From NCBI GenBank assembly GCA_016806645.1, contig JACSYO010001999.1:996001-1060000 (forward strand): 64,000 nt of DNA. The letters are read 5' to 3'. Position 1 is the stretch's first letter; each line of letters opens with the position of its first letter. The notes beneath the pieces were generated by a model that worked only from the letters and a program-made list of their open reading frames with translations, was not told where the DNA came from and searched no databases. Shown here in pieces: positions 1 through 11,582 of the stretch. The position numbers and the translations under genes are program-made. This stretch comes from Ophiodon elongatus. Its lineage: Eukaryota > Chordata > Actinopteri > Perciformes > Hexagrammidae.

Positions 1-929
1 CTCGCCGGCTCCCACCCTGATGGCAGTCAGTGTTTGGGTCTGCAGCTGATGGTACCGAGTGAGAAAAGTGATATATTTTTGGTTTTGCACATGTGGCGCA
101 GCAACGCATTGGGTTGCTTTATATTTTGCACAATTCTGGCATGGGATTGCGGCGGAGAGGTTTATGCATGTTTGCATGAGGGAATCCACTTGAAAGAAAA
201 CATATGGATTGATGCCGAAATATCATACCATCACATGGAAAGCATATCAGTCAGCAAAAGAAAAAAAGAAAACTCAGAAAGAGACAGTCTTATTCTAAAT
301 AAGTCTCAACTTTCACAGTTTTGAAACGGCACCCAAATGTAATAAATATCTTCGTCAACTTGGGACTCTAGTCTCATGCAAAAACAAAACATACAAACCA
401 CAATTTTTTTTCACCAACTGCTGTAAATCATATCTGCTTCCTGTCATTTTGAGGAAACAGAAAAAAAAAAAGGAGAACAGCAGCTGTACTGGTGACTGAG
501 CGACTGCTGCAAATCTACCACAAAGTGTGGTAGAGGACGATCTGAAAATTGACTGCGAGACTGAGACTGCCGTGATGCAGCCTCTCCCTGTCCTTCCTCT
601 TTGCCTGAGCACACATGAATTAACAAAATCCTCAACTTCCTCTGGATGCATGTGTGCTACATCTTCTGGTCACGCAGAGATTGACGTCCAAGTCCTGCTG
701 GACCCTGTTGAAAGCTCTGCTGAATATTAGAAGCGGAGCGGTCCCTCGATGGGTATGGGGCGTTCGGTTCAGTATGCGACATCCTTTCGGTACGCCTATT
801 GATGTCTATTGCACACACACAAGGAGCAAAAAAAAAAGGTTTGGCAGCGCAACAGTTATTGTCTCATCAGCTGTAGCATGCTCGTTGGGTTAGTCCGGCA
901 AGTCGAAAACAATGGACAATAATTTGTGT
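1..929. other. intronic sequence, no gene recognised
   Basis: Expected to lie in intron 1 of the minus-strand chst11-like gene whose first coding exon is at 11489-11582. No exon with plausible splice sites or protein similarity was seen. It contains only short homopolymer A-runs. Open frames here are under 100 codons and look like chance. Confidence 0.5.
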
Positions 930-1250
930 CAAATTGTATGCGGACGATGTTCAACTAAAGTCGGGTATACCGGTGGATACACTTCAAACATTAAAATCAC
1001 CACTGCATCACCCGAATGTGTCAGTTAGTGGAATGAAAGAAAAACAGACTTGGATTGTAGGTTTTGTTCTAGCTACTAAATAAGGACAGCCTCCTACTGC
1101 AGATTCAGACAGTGTCAAAGCCGACCCGTTCTCACCCCCAATGCCTCAAGGTACCACAGCTTGGTCAACACTCCTGAGCTTTAAACCCCTCTAGCGTCAG
1201 GGACGGCTTGTCAATACGGGCTGGTTACATGTATCGTGTCTTTTCAGAAT
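920..1250 (+). pseudogene. degraded L2-type LINE reverse transcriptase fragment
   Basis: Codons at 931-960 read K-L-Y-A-D-D-V-Q-L-K, which matches the catalytic YADD motif and the following QL of L2-clade LINE reverse transcriptases. Downstream text in shifted frames (for example N-E-R-K-T-D-L near 1031) resembles the LN-x-x-K-T-E/D-L segment that follows in these proteins. Several stops and frameshifts intervene. A matching L2-like 3' tail lies downstream on the same strand at 2040-2190. The YADD box is seen directly; assignment to L2 is by family resemblance. Confidence 0.4.
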
Positions 1251-2039
1251 AAACTTCACAGGAAGTTTAGGTTACGGCAATGAAACCAATTAGTTAGGAA
1301 AAGAGAGTGGTTGACCTTAACGTGACTAGCCAATGACTCAGGTGACTACGAAATCAAGCGGCGAGTGAGTCCTGCGACCAATGGCGCTGACGAATCACGT
1401 GACCAACGACTACTGTTTCGCACTGACCTAGTCTCGCGGGAGACGGGAGTCTCCTGAACGAAAGTTTGGTTTGTTTGACCCGTCCACCACTCCTCCTCCC
1501 GCTGCCCTGTGTGGACTATCTCACACTTTATACCACAGCCCGGTGCGTCGCATGCAATCGCCGAAGTATGCATATGTTTTGCACCGGACTCAGAGTCAAA
1601 GTTACAGTGTTGGATGTCATTTTGAGGAAAGAGGAAGAGGAGTGGTTATGAAAGGTCACAGAAACGGCACAAAATAGATCAGAGGTTTGAACAATAAAAC
1701 CCATTGCACCGCATAGAAATCAGTTCCAGATAGAAATGACTAAAACGGATGAGGTGTCGAAGCTTTCAGTCAACATCACTGCGGTTCACATCTTAACAAG
1801 CTCAGCTGTCCACATAGTACGGACACTTCCTCAGGAAGCTGGAATGTAGGTCAAGACACACTTGGAGGCTCTGCTCATATTAATGGTTTTATTGTCTGTT
1901 TTCAAGTATAAACACTGCAGGATGGAGAGGGAGCATTTACTTTGGTGCTGGTGAGTATTCTTTATTGACAGAACTTCATTTCACTGGTATCCGGGTCGTG
2001 CGGTGCACAGTGCCAAAGCTTGCATTACTTATCTTTTGA
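1251..2039. other. no recognised feature
   Basis: Mixed-composition intronic DNA between the L2-like RT relic and the L2-like 3' tail. It may be decayed LINE sequence, but nothing in it could be aligned by eye. Confidence 0.4.
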
Positions 2040-2190
2040 TTATATTAGTCTCTGTTTCATTCCTTCTATTATTTACTTTGTACTATGTTTTAATCATGTT
2101 TTATATATAGATGTTCCTTTTTGTTTATATTTATGTAAAGCACAGTTAATTACCCCTGTGTATGAAATGAGCTATTGAAACAAACTTGCG
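2040..2190 (+). repeat. L2-like LINE 3' tail relic
   Basis: A T-rich stretch is followed by TATGTAAAGCACAG..., then CCCCTGTGTATGAAATG and GAGCTATTGAAACAAAC. This resembles the common teleost L2/Maui-type 3' UTR pattern (GTAAAGCACTTTGAATT... GTATGAAATGTGCTATA.AAATAAA). It is diverged and has no intact tail repeat. Confidence 0.4.
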
Positions 2191-2659
2191 ATTACTATAT
2201 GCAAATTGCAATTGGCTATGTAATTGTTTTCTCCCATTGTGCTATTGTGTCTAAAGGCTCCAGTTGGATTTTTCCTCGTCGCCGGTGATCAACACATCTG
2301 GGCGATGCCGTCGATTTGAAAGTGCGTTAGCATGTTTTGATGTGTTTCCATTCTCATATCCTACAACGGTGGGAGTAACGCCTACACACCGTCTGTCAAC
2401 TCTCTCTCCATTTCTCTTGTAGCTGAACGGGACCCTGCAGAAGGACTTCCATCTCCACCGTTACATTTGCGCTCGCCACAGTATGACTGAATCGCATGCC
2501 AATCAGCTTGTTCTGCTAGCCTGTTGCTAACAGCATACGGCTAAAGATGTCTGGCCTCTAGCGGTTGCGGACTTTGGTTCGGCACTACCTGTAAAATCTG
2601 TGTTTGGTTTGGTTGTAAAAATAAACAGACTGTGACTGAATAAATAATTAAAACAAATG
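2191..2659. other. no recognised feature
   Basis: Non-coding intronic DNA. An AATAAA motif occurs near 2621, but no transcript model can be supported. Confidence 0.4.
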
Positions 2660-2976
2660 ACATCATCGACGAGTTGCAGTCATTCGCTAATCACTTTCTA
2701 GAATGCCTGTTGGGAATCTACTGGCCAAACACAATCAACAACGCCAATCTATCGGAATGCACCAAACAGGAAACAATAGAAGAAGAGCTGAAAAGGAGGA
2801 CGTGGAGATGGGTCGGGTATACCTTCAAACGGGGGAGAGGAAGATCCAGAAACACTTGGAGAAGGAGTTCAAAGCAAGAGTTTAAGAAGAACGGACTGAC
2901 AAGGCAAAGGCAGGAAAAAAATGGCCCCGGGACAGACTAGGGTGGAACATTTTCATCAATGGCCTATGTCCCACAA
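2660..2976 (+). pseudogene. RTE-clade LINE, C-terminal ORF fragment
   Basis: The open frame at 2674-2940 translates to a peptide containing FLECLLGIYWPNTINNANL, then RRTWRWVGYTFKRGRG, then NTWRRSSKQEFKKNGLT. This follows the order of the conserved tail after the reverse transcriptase of RTE-type LINE ORF2 (RCLRxILxIRWP ... RKWRWIGHTLR ... RGRPRxTWRR). The homologous reading continues in another frame as RDRLGWNIFINGLCP to about 2976, so at least one frameshift is present. The RT core is absent. This is not the family of the element at 25010-27286, whose tail reads differently. Confidence 0.65.
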
Positions 2977-3464
2977 TGAATACAAAAATACAAATTACCA
3001 TAATAATCAGTGGCATATGTCAATAAGAATGGGTGTGATGGTGCTGCAGAGTTCCACAGGCCAGTAAAACAACAGCAACACATCACTCGGAATTGACACA
3101 CGCCACTAGAAAAAGAGTGGCGTAGCATCCGCCACCTTTCTGGTCTCGCCGTCACTTCACATCTTCACACTACCACAAAGTTTCTAAGCTTTTGTGCTCA
3201 TGCTTTATTAAATGTAAGGATCTTAATAACTTAGCATAGCACACAGAGGCAAAATGTATCAAGGATATTAGAAGAATGCAACAACAACTTCTCGATTTTA
3301 TTCATACTTGTGCTTCAAAACTGGTGAAACAGTGACCCTTTGTGAATATTATTAGCTTTTTAATTCCCACGAGGCTTAAGCAAAAAAACACCACAAAGGG
3401 TGTTGGTGGGATTTAACGAGAGAATGTCACAAGGTTTTGATATTTAGAAATTTTTATAGCTAAT
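2977..3464. other. no recognised feature
   Basis: AT-rich intronic DNA after the LINE relic, with no tail repeat and no clear target duplication. Confidence 0.4.
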
Positions 3465-3845
3465 GCTTGCAGCATGACATTGTTGGGCCATCCCACCACA
3501 TTGATCCAGACTGTTGTCTCAACAGTAATTGGATGGATGGCCGTGACATATTGTGCAGATATTCTTCTCCCCTAAAGAAGAAGCCTACTGATTTTAGTAA
3601 TCGCCTGCCCTTTCATACTCCACCCAGACTAGTTTTGCCAAGACCAAAGGACATTCCCATCCGCCTCAGTTGTGCTGTGTTTAGTGCTATACTTTGCTAA
3701 TGATAACATGCTAACATGCTAAGTTAAGATGGTGACCATGATGATTATTATACCAGCTAAACAGCGCATGTTAACATTGGGATTTCTAGAATGCTGATGC
3801 TAGAAATAGGCTCAAAGCACCACAGTCACACAGAGCAGTCAACAT
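3465..3845. repeat. teleost interspersed repeat (ATGCTAACATGCTAA type)
   Basis: The sequence contains ATTGGATGGATGGCCGTGAC near 3527, GACATTCCCATCCGCCTCAG near 3650, a GATAACATGCTAACATGCTAAG block at about 3703-3724, and GCTCAAAGCACCACAGTCAC near 3811. This order is that of a very abundant fish interspersed repeat I recognise from many genomes. Its transposon class is not clear to me, and no terminal repeats or TSD were identified. Confidence 0.65.
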
Positions 3846-5510
3846 AATTATGGACACAACCTCTCAATGTGTGAGTGTATACATGGGTGTTAACACGTGG
3901 GCCTGTTGAGGGGCGGAGGAGGGTGTGCTTGTATCTTGTTTCGTTTTTCAAGAAATGTGATTTTTTTTTTAACATGCCACTTGATTTGTAGGTCTGTGCC
4001 TCTATAAACGTTATTACTATGCAGTTAAATCATTCTACTGATCCGTTTTCTTCCATTTAAAAAGAGCCTATGAAAGGGGTTTGTGTTTACTGGCACCACA
4101 AGACATCAGCCAGCCTACATGTTCTATTCCATTAACAGTGCTATCTTTTGTTGTGTATAAAAAGTTAAACTCAGGAATGCTTTTCCTATCCTGTTTAATG
4201 CATCAAGGCTTTAACTTGCACTCCAACTGTAGAATATTTTCTCTGTTCAATGGAAATTACATTGAGATGCTACTTCACTATGATCATTATAAACCACATC
4301 TTTTTTTCCCCCTGCGTCGTGTGTTTCCTCAAATGCACCAGAAAAGCCCACTTCCTCCCAGACCCAGGAAGTGACACAATGCTGACAGTTATAGACGAGC
4401 GGAAAAGGCCCCAGTCTTACTGTGCGCTCAAGAAGGCCCATGTTGGACTTGGCCCATGTTGTCAGGTTTAACAGCCTGTCAGAGGTGTACATCTTATTTC
4501 CCTGTAACCATTAGTCAGGAGCAGGGTAAGGGCCGAGCCGGATAAGCTTAGCTTCCATCGCGGCTTGCCTCCCTCTCCTCCTGAGGCAGTCCACTCCGCT
4601 TTTGGTGGTGTTTGGTTAGGGTGTTCTGGTTGAGTGGTGGCAAGACGCCGTGGGCGGTCATCGTATCAAGGTCCCGTAACACTTCATCCGGTCCCCGCGC
4701 TTCCTTCTCCGATGTTCATGAGTGTATGTCCTATGCCACACACTCTCCAGTAATAAACACGAAAGGACAACCAGTTTAAACCAAAAACGTAGCCTTGTTC
4801 ATGGGAGCTACTGGCCACTGCACCGACATGTGCTGCCCTTTCAGTGCTTATGTTTTATTCGAAGACAAACAGGGTTCCATTAACCCTGTATACTTATCTG
4901 GATCATTGTAAACAGACAACACTCTCATGTGACAAAGTTTGTTTCACTGTGTGTGTGTGTGTGTGGGCCTGATAAATAAAATTTTTCTTTTTTTATCGAG
5001 ACAAATCTTTTGCTGTTGGCAGATAAGCTTCTGTTTTTCTGAAAAAAACGCTTCCCCTCTTTGATCATGATAAAAAGCACATGACCGTGGCAGCAATAAC
5101 AATATATTTACTTAAAGAGGTGAAATTACACTTCATTGTACTTGAAATGAATGCTTGACTTTATGAGGGCCACGTAATGGAAGTTTCCATGTGCTGAAAG
5201 AAAACCACAATGTATTTAGCTTTGATTGGGGTATTTAAAAGTCTGTTTCAATGTAAAATGGAAAGTGACAGAAATTAGGATGTCACGAATGAAAACAACT
5301 GAGGGCAGGAAAAGACAATGAGGGTGTCAGGAGTCACGGGGCTTCCAGACTTTCAGTGTTTGCTTCGAGTGTAGCTTGATTCAAAGGCGTAACACCATCC
5401 ACATGCTAAGGGCTGCACATGGTGGTAATTAGACCAACAACATGAGGTGATTTTACGATCAGTGATATCCTTTATAGCGGGGTTAGCAGTTCCTTTTGAT
5501 CTCACTCTTG
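3846..5510. other. no recognised gene; GC-richer island 4460-4860
   Basis: Mostly AT-rich intronic DNA. The 4460-4860 part is richer in GC and CpG and carries an AATAAA near 4752, so it may be a decayed retroelement or LTR fragment. No terminal motif or duplication was found to support that. A short (GT)n lies near 4950-4965. Confidence 0.35.
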
Positions 5511-6605
5511 GGCGACATCCACACTACTAAGTTTCTAATTTAAAACTTGGGGTTTGAAAACGAAAAAGATCGACGTCCACGGGCGCGTTTAAGCATCGTT
5601 GTAGAAATGATTTCCGTACAAACTAGCACGCCTGAAAACAAATATCACAGGACTATTCACGTACACTTGGCATGCGTATGCCGGTGTAAACAGGAAGTAC
5701 ATTGGTTAGAAAATACGACAGAGTATAATCGTACTCTTTAATAATGAGAGGCCAGGGTTGATACTAAGGATCTACCTCAAAAATCTTCCTCTATATTATC
5801 AAATAGACAAATTTAGGGAAAAAAAATAAACAAGTAACATTTTTCAAACTTAGTTAAGAGGCTGCAAGTCTTGCTCTATCTCTCTCTAACACACGCATAA
5901 ATCAAAGTTTTACTAATTATGGGTCAATAAATTTGGTCAACATGCGTCTCGTTTTCCCTCGGGAGTCCGTCGTACTGGAGAGCGTTTAAGCTTTTGTTCA
6001 TTTACAGTTTCTTTGTGGACTTCACAAAAGTTGTGCATAACAAAATAAGCACTGATAAGAAAAGGAAAGTCCTCCATTTTGTGTCCATTGCCCTCCTCAA
6101 AGGCGCACACCGTGACTTCAGACGTCCGCTTCGTAGGGCCGACAGTGCCGCTGAACACGCCGCCCGCTAACTGCTCCAATAACAGCTTGCGTTCTCTGCA
6201 TGTAGGCAGTAGTAGCATTATGAAATGCAGAAATTAACTGCACAACAGCTGCTAACATAGACAGCAAGGTCAGCAACTGGTAGTCGATCGGTAATGAAGG
6301 CTGTTGTTGTTTTGTTTTTCTCCCGGCGGCGTGATGAATCAGGGAAGGACACGTCGTGACTGCAAAACCCAGTTAAGTAGCGAACGTTGGTGTCTACGTC
6401 ACCTTTTTTTTTTTAAAAAGTTCCCCGGTTTCCCCGTCCACACTTAGACTCAACCCCGGAGTTGCCGAACTAACACGGCATTGGTAGCGTTTCCAAACCC
6501 CTCCGTTTTTGGAGATTTAAAACTCTGGGATAGTGTGGACGCTAGTCATAAACGTAGCCAAACATTTGCGTTTTAAAATGGGAACATAGTAGTGTGGATG
6601 TCACC
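5511..6605 (-). mobile_element. PIF/Harbinger-like DNA transposon, internally deleted
   Basis: The left end begins GGCGACATCCACACTACTA (5511-5529). The right end (6587-6605) is its inverted copy with one mismatch (GGTGACATCC...). Flanks are TTG on the left and TTA on the right, compatible with a decayed 3-bp TWA target duplication typical of PIF/Harbinger. Subterminal sequence is also inverted-similar (TTTAAAAC blocks). Inside, on the minus strand, is a fragment resembling the C-terminus of the DDE_Tnp_4 transposase (separate entry). The 1.1-kb size is too short for a full two-gene Harbinger, so this is a deleted copy. Confidence 0.65.
5937..6218 (-). pseudogene. fragment of PIF/Harbinger (DDE_Tnp_4) transposase C-terminus
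   Basis: The minus-strand frame contains FLISAYFVMHNFCEVHKETV. This matches the pattern at the C-terminal end of HARBI1-like transposases (a hydrophobic stretch ending LHNxCE, just after the last catalytic acidic residue). The upstream half of the frame shows no catalytic DDE residues, so it cannot encode an active enzyme. It sits inside the terminal inverted repeats at 5511 and 6605, which supports its origin. A chance match is possible but unlikely given the TIR context. Confidence 0.55.
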
Positions 6606-6608
6606 TTA

Positions 6609-7106
6609 CTCTCACTATGAACACTCAAAGTTTTTTCAAACCAAAAAATCCAACAAAAACATTCCAGCAACAGATTTTCATGTTAGGGCCAGTGTGATAG
6701 ACGCCAAAAGGGGATAAAGTGATCCCGGTATATAATCCTTGCTGATTTACAGCTAGGAGATATGTCAAAATATTATATCATAAATATCATGATAGCTTAT
6801 TTGTTTTGGTATCAGCCAATACTCACACTATAAATCAAGGCACCATTTCTGTTATCAAAAATTCTCTTAAGCTTTAAAATTCCACAGTACCAGGTTCATA
6901 ACAAGTGAAAAAAAGACTGCAAACAGAAAAACTGTTTAAATAAACAAATTATACAAAAACAAATAAAGTTCTTCAATTTTCAATAAATCCAATATAACTA
7001 TATACAGCCCGAGTGCATGTGTCTGTTATATTAAGCAGTGAAAACCCTTAATTTTCGACCTATCTGTATCCTATCACCGAGCTCTTGGTACCACAGCTTT
7101 TTGCAT
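6609..7106. other. no recognised feature
   Basis: AT-rich non-coding DNA between two DNA-transposon remnants. Confidence 0.4.
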
Positions 7107-7252
7107 TTAAAGGGATAGTTCAGGTGTTTTGAAGTGGGGGTTGTATGAGATATTTTATCCACAGTAGATGGCGGTCGGTTGGCAAAAACGGGAAGGAGTG
7201 CCAACGGCAAAATGTATTTTAGCCAAACTAAAAAAAAAAACTATCCATTTAA
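7107..7252. mobile_element. small MITE flanked by TTAA
   Basis: AGGGATAGTT (7111-7120) and its inverted copy AACTATCCAT (7239-7248) form 10-bp terminal repeats with one mismatch. Both are flanked by TTAA (7107-7110 and 7249-7252), the target duplication of piggyBac- and Kolobok-type transposons. The interior (GTGTTTTGAAGTGGGG, ATGGCGGTCGGT, TGTATTTTAGCC) matches a common teleost repeat and appears internally shortened. Confidence 0.65.
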
Positions 7253-8045
7253 GTGTACGCTTTCAAACAGCCCATTCAGATGGGGAACTGACCTGAAAGT
7301 GAAACTAGAAAAGAGAGATATGACAGGGATCTAAACAAATCGACTTTCGATACACAACCCGGAGTGTGGCAGAACAAATAGCCAGCAGGTGTAGCATGTG
7401 GTTGTCAGCCCTGTAGGGCGGAGGGGACGGGGGGCTCAATGGCAACACAACATTCTTGTTTCACAACAGTTGAAGGTGATGTCAGAGTCAGATGATAAGT
7501 TGCAACGTGCATGCATGCGTGCGCGTAAAGTAGCGCTGGTGTGTTTCAGTCACAAGGGTTACACGTTGTGTGTTTGAATGGGTGTGTGTGGGGGGTGAAC
7601 AAGCGTGTGTTCAATGACAAAGATCATAGTGTGTGTGTGTGTGTTTGTGCCTCTAGCAGGTTTGAGTAAAACATGACACGCTGAATTGTGCACTGAGTCT
7701 GTGTGAGCAAGACCCATCAGAGCAGGCCTTGATGTTGCCTCTGTTTGGAGTTGTGAGGTGGAATCCAGAACTGTCAGAAGAACCAGCCGAGTGGATTCTG
7801 CTTTTGTGAATGTAGAGTGTAAGTAGAAAAGAAAAAGAAATCTGTGATATCTGGCAAAAACAATCTTCAAACTCCCATCCATAGAAGTTTATTTAAAAAG
7901 AAATTCAGTTCAGATTTGTGCAATGTGTGACAGGACATTCGAAACCGAAAACAGTGGCACAGAGAACCAAAACTTGACAATATGATATTCAGATGCCCGC
8001 AGGCTTTTTTTTCCCCAGCTTCATCGGACAATTAATTTATTGTCT

Positions 8046-8052
<7 letters not shown>
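7253..8052. other. no recognised feature
   Basis: Non-coding intronic DNA with short GT runs near 7627-7644. The minus-strand open frame at 7559-7882 has no recognisable domain. Confidence 0.4.

Positions 8053-8092
<40 letters not shown>
8053..8092. repeat. (AG)20 microsatellite
   Basis: A perfect AG dinucleotide array of about 40 bp. Confidence 0.97.
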
Positions 8093-8097
<5 letters not shown>

Positions 8098-11000
8098 TGT
8101 TCCCACCCTCCATTATTATGTGAGGCCATGAAGCCATGCCCAGTAAATGAAATTGGGAAATGTATACGGCAGACGGCGTCCTGAACTCAGACTACGCTCG
8201 TTGAGAAATTATGAGTCTACCAAGAGCGAAACCCTAAGACACAAGTGACCATGTGACCAAATGCCGCGTGTACAGGCTGCTTAAACATGCTGTACTTCTT
8301 TAGTTGAGCTGTACTATACAATTAGCACTATTAGCACAAGTGTGGATGTGACTTACCTCGCACATGCCCGACAAGTTCACACACTGTGGATTTAGCCTTC
8401 CGCGCTGAGGTAAGGTACTGGGACACGTACGCACGACATTGCTGAGTCAATGCAACCACATAAAAGAGTCTGAGAAGAAATAGAAACTGGGTGTTCATCT
8501 CTATTTTTGCTCAAATTATGATGTATCTAATAAGAGAGCCTGACTGGAAATAGCAGAGTGTTTCGGGATTTTACTCAGTATGTCAAAAGCGTTTTTTTAC
8601 ACTGGCTTGAGGGAGTTTTTTTTGGAAGAAGTAAAAAAAAATTAAGTCGCGATGGGAATGTTTCTAGAATCACTCAGCAAGTCGGTTATTTCCCCACAAC
8701 GCAGCTGTGAGATAAGCATCGCATTTGCTTTTTATTGTAGATAAATTCAAAGAAACTCTTGTAAAAGCTTAAAGAAAGCGAGACTTGTAAAATAGCTGAA
8801 CAGGGACAAAAAGGAGGGAAACATTTTTCTAATAAAGAAAGATCCCAAAGTTTGGATGGCGCTGCAGCGGTCACAGGGTTGATTTCCTCCTGACCATCGG
8901 CTAGAACTACGTCAAAAGCCCACAGCGCAGAGCCCCATGCGAGGGTCTATATTTACATATATATATATACAGTTCCTGCCGAGACGCTGAAGCAATGGAA
9001 TTAGAAAAAAAACAACCAATAATCAGATCCTGCCAAGACGCTGATTGATCCTTTTAAATGGGCGATAAGTCGGCCTGAATCCGTCGAAACTCAAATCAAA
9101 CAACTTTCAACACACAGCAGTAACTGGAGACATATATCAGCTGTCAAATTCTGACATGAGTTCATGGATTAAATAGATAAATGACACAATAACACTATAA
9201 TGTGTAATGTGGTATGTTAGTTTATGATTCTGGTATACACACACTGATCACCATAGACTGTAAATCCCATTAGTGTTGGTCATTTTGGACAGCTGATTTA
9301 TACTATAAAATTAAATGTTCATTAAAGTAAAAAAAACAACAACAATCTGTGAAGCTTTGTTGCTAAAGCTTGCACTCTCACGCCACACACCTGGCTGTAC
9401 TTAAGTCTCGCTGAGGTTTAGCCTCGAGCAGCATGCTACGCGTTGTTTGTCTCGCCCAGTCGCCAATGTGCACAGCATCTTTTAACACCGATGATCTCAC
9501 TTTAACAAGACACGGAGAGGAAGTTGCACCGTCTCGCCCGCAGGAACTGCAACTACGGCTAGAGGTGACATATCTGAATCTAAACGGCTCAAATTCCAAA
9601 ATTTATGAACAGTTAATAGAGCAACATGACCCAACTAATGGGTTTATAATCGCACACGTTTTCCTGAGTTTCCTGGTTTCCTCAAAACAGAGGAAGTTGG
9701 ACAATACAAGCACAACAATAATATGCACCATGCTTCCTGTCTGATATTAAAACAGTAAGCTTAATATAGGAAATGTGGTTATGATGACAAGTGAACTCGA
9801 AGTTCTTCATATCATATCGTTTTTTGTGTGTTGTGTTCAATGAAGGTTTAATGAATGCAACACTTAAAAAGGAGATGGATATAATCCCACAGTTTAGGCA
9901 GTATTTCCATAAAGTGTGAACGTCGGGCATTGATGCGAGTTCTCTTATAAAAAGTCCTCCTCAGGGTTGGTTCGATCAGGGACAATTTGTTCTTGAACCC
10001 CATTCACCCCATTCATCCATCATTATACCAGATAGAACGTTACACAGGAGGTTCTCGACAGAAACTGATGTGGTTATACCTCATGAACAACTCTCTCAAA
10101 CGGTTGAAATGTAATGTCAAACGAACAAGCGAGGACTAAATCACAAGTGTATAAACCGGGGATGGTACGGAGCTAAACCAAATATCTGGTGTTGCTTTTA
10201 AAACGTTTCCCCCGACGAGATACACAACGATTTAAGGAAGCCCTGTGCTTTTGTTGCCGTCCTTTGAGTTCATCCTCTCCAGTGTGTGGCTCCGACATGC
10301 TTCTTTTTTTTCTTCTTCTTTTTTTCATGTGGCTTGCACGTCTACTAGTGGGACTGTGGAGAAGACAAGCCTGAACAGGTCGTGTGCTCTAAAAGGTAAT
10401 ATCCACTAGTCGGTGGAGGGAAGTCGATGCGAGCGCCAGCGTATTGTTTGAACCGGAGGTTTTTGGGCTACACGTGGCCTGTGCGTCCGCCATAGAAAAG
10501 CTTCACGTATGTTCCACGTGTGGTTGTCTATTAAAAAGGTGATTCACTACGACTCACCGGTAGTGAACTGTTCTGTTCGTGTGGCAGGAAGGATGACGCT
10601 ACACTTTAGAATATTTCACCATTTCTTCATCATCATATGTTATAAACTGTGACACACACCGGCGGGTGATCCAATTACATTGCCTTGACTTGCATCTCGC
10701 CCGAAAGCTGTGAAACGTCACCCAGTTCAACTCAACTAAAGGCCACATTGATCTCTACCACTCTTTCCTCTCTTTCTCCCCCCTTTTTCCTCTCCAACTC
10801 CTCTCTCTGGGGGTCTGAAGTCCCCCACTGTGGGCCAACGTGCCATTCACTGTCTAGAACGGGCTAAAGACCAAGGAGACAAAAGGGAGAAGAGAGGAAA
10901 GAGGAGAGGAAGGTTAAAGCAGAGGAATGCAGGAGGGTGGAGGGGGGTCCTGTAGGAGGGGGCTGTCAAAACATCACACTGCTCACAGTGAGCTTATTCA

Positions 11001-11488
11001 TCCTTCATTCTCATTGCTGAGCGCACATGCGTACCGATGATGCCAGTTGTGTCAAATGATTGAGCAGGCCCCATTTAAAAAAAAGACCAGAAGGCTGCAT
11101 TAAAAAAGGGGACCACACACAGGACCAGCACTCCACTGTCCAATAGTTTAGTTTAACTCCTACCTTGTTTGTATGCAGCCATGTGACATTCAATATTCTG
11201 TGATATTCCTGTGGGGATTTTTTTTTTTTTTTTCGATAACCATGAATCCAAAGTGCCATTTTGGTCTCTAAAACACCAAACAAGACAATGGTGTGTATGT
11301 CATGTGCATGTGTAGCTTTTTAATCATTTATTTATGTCCGCTGCACCCTAAAGGACAACATACTGCTGCTGTGTTAAATATATAAATGCGTTATTACCGC
11401 CACGTAACTTAAGCCTTACAATGCGGTTAGTGTAGTTTAAAAAAAATGTTTTGGTGTTGTGTGTGTGTGTGTGTTTTGGGGGTCTTAC
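8093..11488. other. intron 1 sequence next to exon 1, no exon seen
   Basis: AT-rich non-coding DNA. No second chst exon (expected to carry the start of the lumenal domain) was found on the minus strand here or further left, so it should lie beyond position 1. A pyrimidine/purine-rich stretch at 10760-10970 and a T-run at 11218-11233 are the only compositional features. Confidence 0.5.
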
Positions 11489-11582
11489 CTGGCTTGGTGA
11501 TGCTCTGAAAGTACAGCACGAGCACGAAGAGCGAGCCGAGGCACGTCGCCAGGAGCAGGCGTCCTCCCCGCGGCATCTTCAT
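11489..11582 (-). CDS. chst11-like: carbohydrate sulfotransferase (chst11/chst13-like), first coding exon
   Basis: Translation from ATG at 11582-11580 gives 31 codons plus one base. They encode a short basic cytoplasmic tail (M-K-M-P-R-G-G-R) and a hydrophobic signal-anchor, LLLATCLGSLFVLVLYFQS. The LATCLGS and YFQS blocks match the N-terminus of vertebrate CHST11, as remembered. The exon ends at a strong donor (CCAG|GTAAGA, GT at 11488-11487). Chondroitin 4-O-sulfotransferases are Golgi type II membrane enzymes that move sulfate from PAPS to O-4 of GalNAc in chondroitin. The PAPS-binding and catalytic parts lie in later exons outside the window. The start is the first ATG in this frame, which has an upstream stop at 11726-11724; a second ATG two codons later (11576) is possible. 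The paralogue (chst11 copy or chst13) cannot be settled from 31 residues. Confidence 0.8.

Noticed and set aside
4460..4860. Second LTR
   Set aside because: GC-rich with an AATAAA, but no TG...CA ends or 5-bp duplication could be found.
1..11488. Second exon of the chst11-like gene inside the window
   Set aside because: No minus-strand frame with the expected lumenal N-terminal sequence and a splice acceptor was found. It probably lies outside the window.
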